This document shows positions 44,904-55,000 of a stretch of 64,000 bases of DNA, in pieces. The position numbers were made by a program, and so were the translations under genes. The notes beneath the pieces are model-generated. The model saw only the letters and a program-made list of their open reading frames with translations. It was not told where the DNA came from and searched no databases. The DNA comes from a virus. Where the stretch lies: the IMG/VR virus record IMGVR_UViG_3300009537_002640, positions 124,001-188,000 of that record. One strand, 5' to 3'. Position 1 is the stretch's first letter, and each line of letters starts with the position of its first letter.

Positions 44904-45893
44904 TTATGCCACCCTCGACATCTGAAACGTTAGCCTATAAATACCACCAAAAAAACTAACAGCAGAACCATTGCCATTGTAAACTCTCATTGTCATATAG
45001 TCGTTCGCAGATAATTGAACCATCCTAGAGTGTTCTCCGTTCAACTCAATCACATCACCCTGATGCTCATAATGAAGAGAATGAAATGCATCATTCTTGT
45101 AAAAATATATACCCACAACACTTGCTGTATAGGATATAGAACAATGACCAGTAACCTGATATATACCATCTACAGGGGCCACAAGTTTATGAGAATTTGC
45201 GCGAATTTCATAAGTAGTAGTTCCATCCGGAGTCGTGTCCCATGCATTTCCAACGGTCAAAGTATCAGATGTATTACTAGAAACCTTTCTCCATTGGCCG
45301 GAACCAGTGCCGCCTGTTAGTAAAACTATATAGCCTGTATATGCATTAACAGTCCAAGTTTGGGTTGTATCCTGCAGAGTGGTAGAGGTTTGAGTTCCAG
45401 TAGCCGTTCCACTATCAGTAAGAGACGGATCATGCATCGAAGATTCAGTTTCAAACTCAGTACTATTAAACGGAATATCAGTTGACGCACCAGATTTAGT
45501 TACTAGTGAAAAAAAATCACTATAAGCACCTACAGCATATGACAGACTCTTCCACGTGCCCACCCCTGTACTATCAGCAGTTAAGACGTACCCATCCTGT
45601 GCCCCAGGAGGAAGCTGGAAGCCTTGGACTTTAGCTAGCCCATCTACATCCAATTTTTCAGTAGGGGATTCAGTTCCGACACCAAGATTTCCGGCCACAT
45701 AACCATCGCCATCACTCTTGGCAAAAAAGGTAACGCCACCAGTGGAGTTGACAGCTCTAACCCCACTGGTGCCATCGTTTGTTGTGACTGCCAGAAAGAC
45801 ATTATAACCATCAACACCTAACTCATCATTGTCATCACGGATCCACCCTTCGCGGACCCCATCTTCGGGGTCTATTTTACCAAAGGTGCCCAT
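44904..45893 (-). CDS. Fibre tip protein with C1q/TNF-like C-terminal domain (329 aa)
   Basis: Residues about 50-95 hold the fibre motifs TFFAKSDGDGYVAGNLGVGT and SPTEKLDVDGLAKV. The last 100 residues carry the C1q/TNF-like pattern: SHKLVAPVDGIYQVTGHCSI (entry strand), VGIYFYKND, and SRMVQLSANDYMTMRVYNGN, with the end YRLTFQMSRVA. These domains form tight trimers at the tips of phage fibres. There are three DGY, two of them before the tip domain. A receptor-binding or trimerising fibre tip is well supported by fold pattern. Confidence 0.65.
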   Translation of the reverse strand: MGTFGKIDPEDGVREGWIRDDNDELGVDGYNVFLAVTTNDGTSGVRAVNSTGGVTFFAKSDGDGYVAGNLGVGTESPTEKLDVDGLAKVQGFQLPPGAQDGYVLTADSTGVGTWKSLSYAVGAYSDFFSLVTKSGASTDIPFNSTEFETESSMHDPSLTDSGTATGTQTSTTLQDTTQTWTVNAYTGYIVLLTGGTGSGQWRKVSSNTSDTLTVGNAWDTTPDGTTTYEIRANSHKLVAPVDGIYQVTGHCSISYTASVVGIYFYKNDAFHSLHYEHQGDVIELNGEHSRMVQLSANDYMTMRVYNGNGSAVSFFGGIYRLTFQMSRVA

Positions 45894-45906
45894 TAGTTAT
45901 AGCCTC

Positions 45907-48798
45907 TTATACTATATTTTGTGCTACATAACAAACCTTAACTAGATGCACATTAGCATCCTTAGGATATGTATCTGTTCCAGCATCACCCCTACGTACC
46001 AGGTTGACCACTATCAGGTCATCAGTGAGGCTTACATCTCCTGCTGATATCGCAAGGTTGTCTTCTGTACTTTGTAATTCATCAGCTGTTCCTGCCGCAG
46101 TTTGCAGATAATCAACATTTGTAGATGCTGAGGAAGCTAATTCGGTCAAAGCAAGAGATTTGTATTCAAGTCTCCACTCAACATCTCCAGCATCAGCAGT
46201 CTCTGGAGACCATATTACTTCTAGCTCGATGTCACTCAACCCATCCCAATCTGCAGGAACAGGCATTGTCCATTGAGTCCTAGAAGTACTCTTTTCTTTG
46301 TATGCCAGTCCGGGTGTGCCAGAAATATTGGTAACGTTAACTACACCGTTCTTTACGCCGCCGTCTATATCTAGCCACAAGCACTTCTTATATGTAGTGT
46401 CTAGGTTTTCCAGGCTTAGGTCACTTAGATAGCCATCAATTGCCTCAAGGGCAGATTGAACAGTATCATCTGTCATGTCTGGGCCAAACGTTGTGAACAC
46501 AAGGTTGTTAGTTCCAACCAAGTCAGCACCTGCAGTAGCATTGTGCTTTGTAGTTCCACCGGCATCACTCAAGGCAATAACTGTTCCGCCATGGTTCGCA
46601 TTATTTAGGTAGATGTCTGTCCAACCATTAGTTGCATTACCAAGTGAATCAGTGTTATCTGTAGCAGGTATAACATCTGAGCCATTGCCGTCTAGAACAA
46701 CTCCGCCAGCACCATCTAGTGTTAGCGCACCAACCGAAGTGCTGAAGTTTGAAGCAGCATCAGCATCGATACTAACTGGGCCTATGGTATCAACATCCAT
46801 ACCGCCGTCAGCAGTTACTCGGAATTGCTCAGTACCAGCTATAACCACATCGCCATCTACAGCGTTGGTTGTTATTGTTGCATCTCCACCGTCTGCATCA
46901 TTATCATATGCAGTCTGGAGTGTTGTTGCCTGTGATACACCAACTGATAAATACTGGAGATAACCATCAATAGCCTCAAGAGCAGATTGTACTGTATTGT
47001 CAACCATGTCTAATCCGAAGGTCAGACTAAAGTTTTCAAAATTTGTGCCTACTAGATCAGCACCAGCGGTAGTATTATGAGTAGTAGTACTACCAGCTGC
47101 ACTTAGGGCTATAACAGCTCCACCATGTAGCGCATTGTTTAGATATATATCAGTCCAACCATTAGTTGCACTACCCAGGGAATCTGTATTGTCTGATGCA
47201 GGGATTACATTAGAGCCATTGCCGTCTAGAACAACTCCACCGGCACCATCTATAGTGACCGTACCAGCTGTGGTTGTAATATCAGAAGAAGCACCGGCAT
47301 TTACAGTGAATGCGCCAGATAAGCTTGCATCAAATGTTGCACCGTCTTGGTCAAAGTCGCTATCCAAGTCTATACCGCCTGTAGCAGTTACTTGGAACGC
47401 CTCGGTACCAGCTATTACAACATTACCATCTGTAGCATTAGTTGTAATAGTAGCATCCGAACCATTTGGATCATTATCGTATGCCCGCTGTAGTGTTACA
47501 GCATCAACCTCAGCATTGATGAAATCGCTAAAGTCGCTAAAATAAGCATCAATTGCCTCAAGAGCAGACTGGACGGTGTTGTCAAACATATCACCGCCAA
47601 AAGTCTCGAAATTGGTATAATTGGTACCAATCATATCGGCACCAGAGTAATCATTATGTATCTCTGGTCCACCTGTACCAATATCACTCAAATCTAGAGT
47701 CGCCGCATCTTCTGCAAGATATGGCAACGGTCTAAAGGTTTGAGCCTCTGGGGTTACATTGCGGTCTATAGAAATTTCCCATCTGCCCTGAGTATCATCC
47801 CAGTGAAACTCTACGTAACCATCTGAGCCTACTTCCATCTCTATACCGGTTGTGCCAGAGAATGAGGGCTCGGTACCAACATTCAATCGCACTAATCGGT
47901 CTTCAACGAATAGGTCTTCAGTGTTTACTGTAGTGGTGGTACCTTGAACTGTAAGGTCACCATCAATAACCATATCGGAAAGAACTCGAACATCAATTTG
48001 TTCGGGGGAAAGATCACCAAGACGAAGTTCATTAACGCTTGTCTCGGCTCGTAAGAATTCAGAACCAGCTCCTTGGTCAACTACGAAGTCTGAACCAGGA
48101 GATTCTAGTCTGTTTATGATATCACCAGAACTGGTAACCTCAAAAGTAAGATTAGCACTATCTACGGTGAAGTTTGAGTCTAGGTCAGCAGCTATTGTTA
48201 CTGCGCCTACGGTATCTACATCAACACCACTATCAGCTGTAACCCTAAATGCCTCGCTACCAGCGATTACAACGTCGCCGTCTAGTGCATTGGTGGTGAT
48301 TGTTGCATCTCCACCATCATCATCGTTATCATAGGCTTGTTGTAGAGTAGTTGCGCTTAGAGCTGCTACTTGGGAAGCAAACGCGACACGCTCCCATGCA
48401 AAAGCGCCATCAGAGTTTACGTAGAGATAACCATCGTTGTAGTTTGTACCAAATGAACCTTGATTTCCGGCTATAGTGCCATCTGGATTAACATTGAACA
48501 TATGAATATCAATGCCAGTTACCTCATCCTCTAGACTTACAAATGCCTCATTAGCTTTGCTTTCACCTCTAACTAGAACATTGCCGCCATGAACTTCAGC
48601 ATTACCAGCTATGGACAAGTATCCGTCACTGGTGCCTACTATAACGCCAACGTTGTCAGAGTCCAAGACACGAAATTCGGTGCCGCCGCCCGAGTCGCCG
48701 AGTTTTATCTCAATATTTTGGACTTCAACATTCCAATCATTGGTTTCTACGTCGCGGTTAAAACCCTGTTGTACCGCATTTTCATAATCAAAAGCCAT
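45907..48798 (-). CDS. Tail fibre protein with repeated DATITTN modules (963 aa)
   Basis: Three similar modules follow each other: TLQQAYDNDDDGGDATITTN, TLQRAYDNDPNGSDATITTN and TLQTAYDNDADGGDATITTN. Each continues with VVIAGxExF and strand-rich spacers such as VTIDGAGGVVLDGNGS. Between modules lie VQSALEAIDGY/IDAY segments. The last 150 residues resemble the C-terminal domain of the 312-residue protein (VIWSPETADAGDVEWRLEY), so the two are paralogues at the tip. There are five DGY and one DAY. The domain arrangement is typical of a long fibre of myo- or siphoviruses. Confidence 0.72.
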   Translation of the reverse strand: MAFDYENAVQQGFNRDVETNDWNVEVQNIEIKLGDSGGGTEFRVLDSDNVGVIVGTSDGYLSIAGNAEVHGGNVLVRGESKANEAFVSLEDEVTGIDIHMFNVNPDGTIAGNQGSFGTNYNDGYLYVNSDGAFAWERVAFASQVAALSATTLQQAYDNDDDGGDATITTNALDGDVVIAGSEAFRVTADSGVDVDTVGAVTIAADLDSNFTVDSANLTFEVTSSGDIINRLESPGSDFVVDQGAGSEFLRAETSVNELRLGDLSPEQIDVRVLSDMVIDGDLTVQGTTTTVNTEDLFVEDRLVRLNVGTEPSFSGTTGIEMEVGSDGYVEFHWDDTQGRWEISIDRNVTPEAQTFRPLPYLAEDAATLDLSDIGTGGPEIHNDYSGADMIGTNYTNFETFGGDMFDNTVQSALEAIDAYFSDFSDFINAEVDAVTLQRAYDNDPNGSDATITTNATDGNVVIAGTEAFQVTATGGIDLDSDFDQDGATFDASLSGAFTVNAGASSDITTTAGTVTIDGAGGVVLDGNGSNVIPASDNTDSLGSATNGWTDIYLNNALHGGAVIALSAAGSTTTHNTTAGADLVGTNFENFSLTFGLDMVDNTVQSALEAIDGYLQYLSVGVSQATTLQTAYDNDADGGDATITTNAVDGDVVIAGTEQFRVTADGGMDVDTIGPVSIDADAASNFSTSVGALTLDGAGGVVLDGNGSDVIPATDNTDSLGNATNGWTDIYLNNANHGGTVIALSDAGGTTKHNATAGADLVGTNNLVFTTFGPDMTDDTVQSALEAIDGYLSDLSLENLDTTYKKCLWLDIDGGVKNGVVNVTNISGTPGLAYKEKSTSRTQWTMPVPADWDGLSDIELEVIWSPETADAGDVEWRLEYKSLALTELASSASTNVDYLQTAAGTADELQSTEDNLAISAGDVSLTDDLIVVNLVRRGDAGTDTYPKDANVHLVKVCYVAQNIV
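46560..48340 (-). repeat. Three near-repeats within the 963-aa fibre gene
   Basis: Modules of roughly 190 codons recur, each with AYDNDxxGxDATITTN, then VVIAGTExFxVTADGGxDVD and IPATDNTDSLGNATNGWTDI. The second and third copies agree most closely, suggesting a fairly recent duplication. Coordinates are approximate. Confidence 0.6.
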
Positions 48799-48817
48799 TT
48801 GAAAGCCTCCGTTGAGT

Positions 48818-49756
48818 TTACTCTATTCCTCTTCCTGTGTATTCCATTCTAACCAAGCCCACTTGTGCTGCAGCTCCGTATGTATCGCTGCCATCGTGTA
48901 CTCTCTCTACGTTTATTATTAGAATGTCACCAGCATTTATATCTAATGATGATATAGCTAAATTTTGCCCCGTATCGGTTAGCCTATTTGCTACTCCCGG
49001 GGACGCTTGAACAAATGAAACCGAAGTCATAGTGCTATCTACATCATCAGAATCACTTGTAAGGGATCTATATCGGATATTCCAGTGTACATCTCCTGCG
49101 CTTGCATTTCTCGGAGACCAGAATACCTTGACGACTATATCTGTCCCGAACACATAATCCTCTGGAACAGATGCAGAGTATCTCACTCTGCCTACGCCGC
49201 TGGGTTTGTCTAAAAATCCAAGAACTGGGGAATCATTTACATGGCCTATTTGAACATTGCCATTTTTCATGCCTCCAAATATATCAAAATCCTTATATTT
49301 GGAGAGGTCTTGACCAACACTAAAGCTGAGGTTTGCTACATATGCATCTAGTGACTCCAGGGCCTCTTGAACCGTATCTCCTTCTGCAAGGAAAGAGTTA
49401 GAGTCGTCATAGAGTACCTGGTAGCCATCTATCAGTCCATTTATAGATGCCCGCTCATCAATAACTTCCAGCACTATGCCGCTTGCTATTTCTACCCGAG
49501 CTATCTTGGTGCTGAGAGTAGGAAAACCAGTGGTATTATCTAATACCAGCTGGTCATACTCATCTAGATAAACATAAAATGTAGCCGTTGCCCCGACCCA
49601 GCTCGGATCAGACACATTCACAATGCCAGCAAAAGTCTTCCCGCTAGCGTAATTGCCGCCAGCGATATTTATCGCGTCGGCGCTAGCGTAGGACTTGGTA
49701 GCACGGAGGGCATCAAAATGCCCCTGTAACTGTCCTGAAGTGGGTTTATTGGTCAT
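48818..49756 (-). CDS. Short tail fibre paralogue of the 963-aa fibre tip (312 aa)
   Basis: Residues 1-140 are a beta-rich domain (KTFAGIVNVSDPSWVGATAT; VEIASGIVLEVIDERAS), then VQEALESLDAYVANLSF. Residues about 165-312 align with the C-terminus of the 963-residue protein (GGMKNGNVQIGHVNDSPVLG; KVFWSPRNASAGDVHWNIRY; NLAISSLDINAGDILIINVE). One DGY, one DAY. It begins behind its own candidate promoter and a perfect 6-base-pair hairpin. The shared tip domain suggests that both bind similar ligands. Confidence 0.6.
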   Translation of the reverse strand: MTNKPTSGQLQGHFDALRATKSYASADAINIAGGNYASGKTFAGIVNVSDPSWVGATATFYVYLDEYDQLVLDNTTGFPTLSTKIARVEIASGIVLEVIDERASINGLIDGYQVLYDDSNSFLAEGDTVQEALESLDAYVANLSFSVGQDLSKYKDFDIFGGMKNGNVQIGHVNDSPVLGFLDKPSGVGRVRYSASVPEDYVFGTDIVVKVFWSPRNASAGDVHWNIRYRSLTSDSDDVDSTMTSVSFVQASPGVANRLTDTGQNLAISSLDINAGDILIINVERVHDGSDTYGAAAQVGLVRMEYTGRGIE

Positions 49757-49770
49757 AGATTCGCCTTAGA

Positions 49771-49794
49771 CCACGGCCCTTATCTATACCGTGG
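49771..49794 (-). promoter_or_regulatory. Hairpin just upstream of the 312-aa gene
   Basis: CCACGG and CCGTGG form a 6-base-pair stem with a 12-base loop (TATAGATAAGGG on the coding strand). It lies about 15 bases before the start and directly before the putative ribosome site (AAGGCGA). It could regulate access to that site or protect the 5' end of a transcript. Confidence 0.4.
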
Positions 49795-49807
49795 ATTATT
49801 AATAGAA
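49794..49807 (-). promoter_or_regulatory. Candidate phage promoter element upstream of the 312-aa gene
   Basis: On the coding strand this reads TTCTATTAATAATC, in an 80-base gap, 38 bases before the ATG. It matches the TCTATTAATA form also found before the sheath gene. Confidence 0.38.
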
Positions 49808-49836
49808 TTATCCCTGTATTAAATTGTACTTAGGCA

Positions 49837-50052
49837 TTATGAGATGCCTTCAATGCTCTTAATTGCTGTCACGTAGCCATCAAAAAAATCATCTACAGTA
49901 TCAGTAAAAACCGGTGTATCTACATTGAGATGAACTGTCTTAGCTAACGCCGGGTCACCATCATCACAAACCCTGTATACAAATTTCGCTGAATTGGCGC
50001 CATTTTCATCGCCCAATATAACCAATCTTACTGATTCTAGTTGCTTAGCCAT
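49837..50052 (-). CDS. Small hypothetical virion protein (71 aa)
   Basis: A short alpha/beta-like protein: strand SVRLVILGDEN, strand SAKFVYRVCDDGD, then TVDDFFDGYVTAIKSIEGIS at the end. The DGY lies in what is probably a C-terminal helix boundary. The sequence pattern (two long strands then a helix) resembles small phage assembly factors, but no family was identified. Placed between the 597- and 312-residue fibre genes. Confidence 0.5.
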   Translation of the reverse strand: MAKQLESVRLVILGDENGANSAKFVYRVCDDGDPALAKTVHLNVDTPVFTDTVDDFFDGYVTAIKSIEGIS

Positions 50053-50075
50053 CGCTTAAATCCTCCTGATATTTA

Positions 50076-51869
50076 TTATGTTAATGTAGTGGAATATGTA
50101 GTTCCACTAATCCTTACTTTTAACTCCCGTGTTCCGCCGTTATCTGTTATCCAAACATCGCCGTCTTCTAGCGTTGTTGGGTCAGAAGCAAAAACTGGGA
50201 CATTGAGTGGGGCCAATTCTGTATCAGCTCCTGCTCGAATCTTATTAGCTACCTCAAACTCCTCAGCTACATATCCATCTCCCTGCACATATAGCTTGGC
50301 GCTTGGGTTATTTACGCCTATACCCAAATTGCCAACACTGGTTAGGCGTATATGCTCAGTAAAAACACCATCGTCCATCAGCTCAATTGCCAGATAGGTA
50401 TTCTCTGACGAATCGGTAGCATCCTCTGTGCCTGAAGTAATCCTACTGGCATTAAACAAGGCACCACCAGTATTCTCCAATCTGGTGAGTATGCCTGAGC
50501 CAATCCCGGTTAAAGCACCTATAGGGTGAGAGGTAGTTCTCTCTACAATGGTAGAATCTACTACTGTGCTTCTACTTGCTGTATCTTTCTGTATCAACAG
50601 AGTAGACTTAGTTTCATCGATTGATTTAACCCTCAATCCCTCTGCAGCTCCCTCATGATTCACATCCAGGGTGGGAGTTGGGTTGGTGCCTGCACTTGTT
50701 CTCAATCTTAATGCAGAGCCAGTTGTTAAAGTCTGAGTAAACCTTATTTGGCCGTCGTCTACTGTTATGTTTTTAGCACCACTTGGACTATTATCGTAAG
50801 CGTTCTGTAGGTTGGTTGTTCCTCCACCTCCTCCGCCTAGAGAGCCGGGAAGAATCATAACATCAACTACAGCATCATAATCTACATTATCGGCGAACTC
50901 TATACTGGTAGTATCTCTTTCCACATAACATTGTGGAGAGAACTGAGCGACACCATTCAGGAAGACCAATAACCTATCTTTGCCTAATGGATATTCATAG
51001 CCGTCCAGAGTGTATACTGTATTAAATGGAGTATTATCTGCATCGGAACCATACTTTCTGATATGGTATACTTGTCCAGTAATCCCTATGCTCTGCAGAT
51101 ACCCATCAATCTCTGTTATGGCATCCTGGACATTGTTGGCAAAGATAATGCTGTTGCCAGAATCATCATAACCTATTTGATACGCATCTATATCTACTCT
51201 AAGCTCAGGACAATCTTCAGTTGGTACAACTATCAGACCGTCGCCAGCTATACTCTGAATATCCAGAGATACCTGAGTATATCCTTCAACCGTCTCTACG
51301 TTTATATTACATCCAGCTATAACTTCGTAGCCATCCCCACTGCCTCCTTGGTGAGGGCCTACTCCGAACGCTACCAAATCTGGGTCTAAGTCTTCAGGAG
51401 CAAACTTAAGGAACTCTCTGATGGGCGCCCAGGCATAAGTTATTTGAGTCCTAAACCCAGGAGTGGTTACAACCGGTGTATAGGTCTTAATCTGAAATGT
51501 CTTATAGTTTATAGCATACTGGCCAGCAGAAGTAAGTGTTGTAGCAAAATCTACTTCGGTGGCAAATATAGCTGCTGCAGTAACACCAGCATCTTCGCTG
51601 GTAAACGTAACAGATGTGGTTTGTCCACCAGTAGCACCGCCTATATCATCTCTAGCAGCATTTAACACGCTGCCTTCTTCAGTTAGGCCAGCTCCCGGGC
51701 CGCGCTGTAGGGTTATCAATGAACCAGGTGGCAAGGATACAATATCAGCGGCAGTGACTAATTCAAGAGTCACTTCCTCTACGATACGCTCATCACCACT
51801 ATGTTGGTGTCCGGTTCGAGCAGCAACTCGCTCTAAACGAACAACCCTGGTATCATTAATAACGGTCAT
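50076..51869 (-). CDS. Tail fibre protein with LGIG-type fibre module (597 aa)
   Basis: Residues 1-160 are beta-rich (RVVRLERVAARTGHQHSGDE; TTPGFRTQITYAWAP). In the middle come VQDAITEIDGYLQSIG and a poly-Gly linker (SLGGGGGGTTNLQNAYDN), then fibre modules typical of phages (NPTPTLDVNHEGAAEGLRVK; LGIGVNNPSAKLYVQGDGYV). The C-terminus (LEDGDVWITDNGGTRELKVR) is a common fibre ending. There are four DGY and one DAY. A TLQNAYDN element links it to the 963-residue fibre. A structural fibre with glycine-hinge is the best reading. Confidence 0.68.
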   Translation of the reverse strand: MTVINDTRVVRLERVAARTGHQHSGDERIVEEVTLELVTAADIVSLPPGSLITLQRGPGAGLTEEGSVLNAARDDIGGATGGQTTSVTFTSEDAGVTAAAIFATEVDFATTLTSAGQYAINYKTFQIKTYTPVVTTPGFRTQITYAWAPIREFLKFAPEDLDPDLVAFGVGPHQGGSGDGYEVIAGCNINVETVEGYTQVSLDIQSIAGDGLIVVPTEDCPELRVDIDAYQIGYDDSGNSIIFANNVQDAITEIDGYLQSIGITGQVYHIRKYGSDADNTPFNTVYTLDGYEYPLGKDRLLVFLNGVAQFSPQCYVERDTTSIEFADNVDYDAVVDVMILPGSLGGGGGGTTNLQNAYDNSPSGAKNITVDDGQIRFTQTLTTGSALRLRTSAGTNPTPTLDVNHEGAAEGLRVKSIDETKSTLLIQKDTASRSTVVDSTIVERTTSHPIGALTGIGSGILTRLENTGGALFNASRITSGTEDATDSSENTYLAIELMDDGVFTEHIRLTSVGNLGIGVNNPSAKLYVQGDGYVAEEFEVANKIRAGADTELAPLNVPVFASDPTTLEDGDVWITDNGGTRELKVRISGTTYSTTLT

Positions 51870-51875
51870 CTAAGT

Positions 51876-52085
51876 TTACACCTTTTTCAGAACACTGCAG
51901 TTTATCTTTATCATCTCCCCGCAGTCAAACCTAACGCGAGTCCAACTTCTTTTGTCTCCCATGAGATTTAATACTATACTGCTGCACTCACAAAAACATC
52001 TATGTCTGTGTAGTTCAACATACTTCTCCTCTGTTATTTCCACAGGAGCATTCTTTTTCATTTCTACAAGAGGATGCTTAGACAT
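51876..52085 (-). CDS. Small Cys/His-rich protein (69 aa)
   Basis: The middle reads LHRHRCFCECSSIV, and further on FDCGEMIKINCSV; thus five Cys and two His lie within about 40 residues. The clustered Cys (C-x-C-x-C) and the His before them suggest a metal site, but the spacing does not match a classical zinc finger that I know. AAGGAG lies before the ATG. It sits between the 1195- and 597-residue fibre genes and has no DGY. Function unknown. Confidence 0.5.
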   Translation of the reverse strand: MSKHPLVEMKKNAPVEITEEKYVELHRHRCFCECSSIVLNLMGDKRSWTRVRFDCGEMIKINCSVLKKV

Positions 52086-52094
52086 AGTAACTCC

Positions 52095-55000
52095 TTATGT
52101 TAAGTACGCCAATGCAATCATATCTACCTGTGGCGCCTTACCAGATGCATTGGTTGTTAACGTTATCTCTATATAGATGTCTTTATCTATAATATCTGTA
52201 GCTGGAGGGTCGAACGCTATGTTGATATCCTTATTCTTGCCAAACTTAAAACCAGATTGAGGGGATACTTCGAAGTCAGTGGTTAAGTACCAGTTGGCAT
52301 TTGTGTGTGGAGGAATAGCTGCATAAGGATCATCTGTGCTTATACGAATATCTATCTGGCTACTATTATTACCCAAGTCAAATCTAGTGGAATTTTGGTC
52401 CCAGTCAGCAGGAGCTGTAATATTAACATTCCTATACGATGTACCAGCAGCAAATCCAAAGACCATAAATCGTATATTGGACCCCTGAACTCCTGTAGGA
52501 TTAGTGGTCAGTCTTATCCTCTTGCTGCGCCACACATATTTGGCAGTGCTAGCTCCAGTAGGATTAGCTTCAGTTCCCCCGTGTGAATTAGGAACACTTA
52601 TTTTAGAGCCCCAGAAGTTTGCAGCGAACAAATCAACTCCAACCGTACCAGTATTGTTCTCTGTAAGCTGGTCATTAGATAGGTGCTGCGAAAAAGCCTC
52701 TGGATTAGCCAGATCTATAAGCGTCAAGTTAGTAAAAGCACCATCGTTCACATAGGCCACAATACCATTGTTGGCATCCCAAGCTTGTATTTCAGCGTCT
52801 GTAACTCCTAAAGGAACAGCACGGGCATTTTGAGCGACAGTAAATTGAGATAAACTACCTCCGTCACAGAATATAGTGCCATTAGAGCCGTCTACCTCAG
52901 AGCCACGAACAGTTCTATATACAGCTGAAGAGTTATCATCTACAATGCGAATCCTTCTGTTTATCATAAACGCTCTAAATGAATCAGAAGATACCTGAAA
53001 TGCACCACCTGAAGTTCCATCAGTAATAAATGCAATCTCACTAGCAATGTTATCTATACCATTTGCTGATAATACATCTTCATTAGTTGCCTCGTCGTAA
53101 CAGGTTGAGGCTTCAGTAACAGTGGCATCATTTCCAGTAGCATGGAAAATGGACGCTCTGCCGATAGCTCTTCCTTGGTCATCATTTCTGGTACTTCCAA
53201 GATTGGTAACAAATGGGCCTCTATACTGAAAAGTATCTAGCTGTGGAATAGCTACAGCCGAACTCGCTCCCCAAGGAGAGGCATCAAAGGTACACGAATC
53301 TCCTGCGTCTATAGGGGCATTCATTCTGACCGTGACGTATACGTTTTCTCCATGCCTTGTAAGAATATCATTGGCTGTTATGCTCTGAACACCGGAACTA
53401 AAGTTATGTTCGCATGCTTGTTCAGTATTGTCCTGGTTGTCTGCATCGTCATCCATTACATTGTAGCCGTCGTAACCGTCGTTCAGATATCCATCGATAA
53501 TATCTACGTCTATTTGAACATCTAAGATTTCTGGCGGAACTACATCTATACAGAACTCCTCATCATTATTATCAATAGGGTCTGCATCCAGCGGCAACTT
53601 ATGGCTACAGTTTATAGCGGTATGCAAAATAAACTCTGTGCACCCACTTGTATCAGGAGGATTGCTCACTGTCAAAGTAGCTGTAAACGTATCACCTGGA
53701 AGTGAGCCACTTAATGGAGACAGAGTTCCTTTATTTGGGTCGGCTATAGTTATTTCTGGAAGCTCACTCAAACAATCATTAAAAATGAATCTTACTCCAT
53801 GAGTTCCATCACATAGAATTGGAGAGGTTAGGTTGTATGCACCCGTATTATCTCTTCGCCATCTAATAGAACTAATCCTAGGCGGCGTATCATCTAATCT
53901 AATCTGTAAGTTTCTGGTAGTTTCTGAACAGTTAGATTGCTTTCTCGCCCTAATTCTAAAATTGGTAGTTGTGAGAGAAGTGCACCCCTGGTTTTCTTCA
54001 ATGCCAGAGGCGCCTAGATCCCACGTTATCTTCTTATTCACCGCATAAACGGTAGGGTCAGGAATAGTGAACCTACCGTTCGGCGAGGAATAAAGAATTT
54101 CGGTGAAGTCAGAGACATCCATGTAGGCATCTACTGACTCCCCGAACTTAAGGCAGAACTGGCCAGCTGGGTAAATTAAGTCGAGGCTCTCATCAAATGA
54201 TTCGATTACGGGAAAATCGTTATCAAATAATACTAGAGCATCGCCCACTGTAGAAGTACTTTCATTGGCTATATTGCCAAGGAAATCTTCAGCGGTTACA
54301 TTAATGTCGGCGTACCCATTGGGCTGGCCAGTTCTTGCCACAACTGTCCCCGTCCAGATGCCCGAGCCAGGAGAAGTCTCGGTTAAGGCAACAGTTGATT
54401 GTATTGCATCACCTGCATCGACATCTACAGATGTAGCTAATGCGTATCCATCCGTGCTGGTTGTGACGGTGACGTCAAAGCTTTGTCCAGCTCGCACGGC
54501 GGTTTGTTGAGTACCTGTAAAAGCACAAATGGGGTACTCGAATGTTATGCTTATTATATTAGGCCCTAAGGTGCGTCTCTCTACTACGATGGTCTTAGTG
54601 TCATTAGTGTGACTTCCCCCAAATATGAAATAGAAATATCCATCAGGGAAACCATCTACAGAATCAAATTCTGGGTCATCGAAACTAAATACTCCGGTAG
54701 TAAATTGAACCTCGCCATCCTTGCGATTGCCAGAGATAAATGTCTCGGTAGCAGTCGCGACCTCTTCAAATAAAAATTCGCCCTCAGTCAACACGGTGGT
54801 CGGCTGAAGGCTGTCGATTAGTGTAGCGTTCTTAAGAACGGTATATGTAATTGTGGGAAGAGGCTCACCGTCTATGGTGTGCCTTAGAGTTACGCCCCTT
54901 ATTTCTAGGTCGCCTGAACCCATAACAAATTGGTTAAAGCCATACCTTGTGATGGAGCCGGAAGTTGCTGGGCCCGCAACATTGCCTAAGGTTCCTGAGC

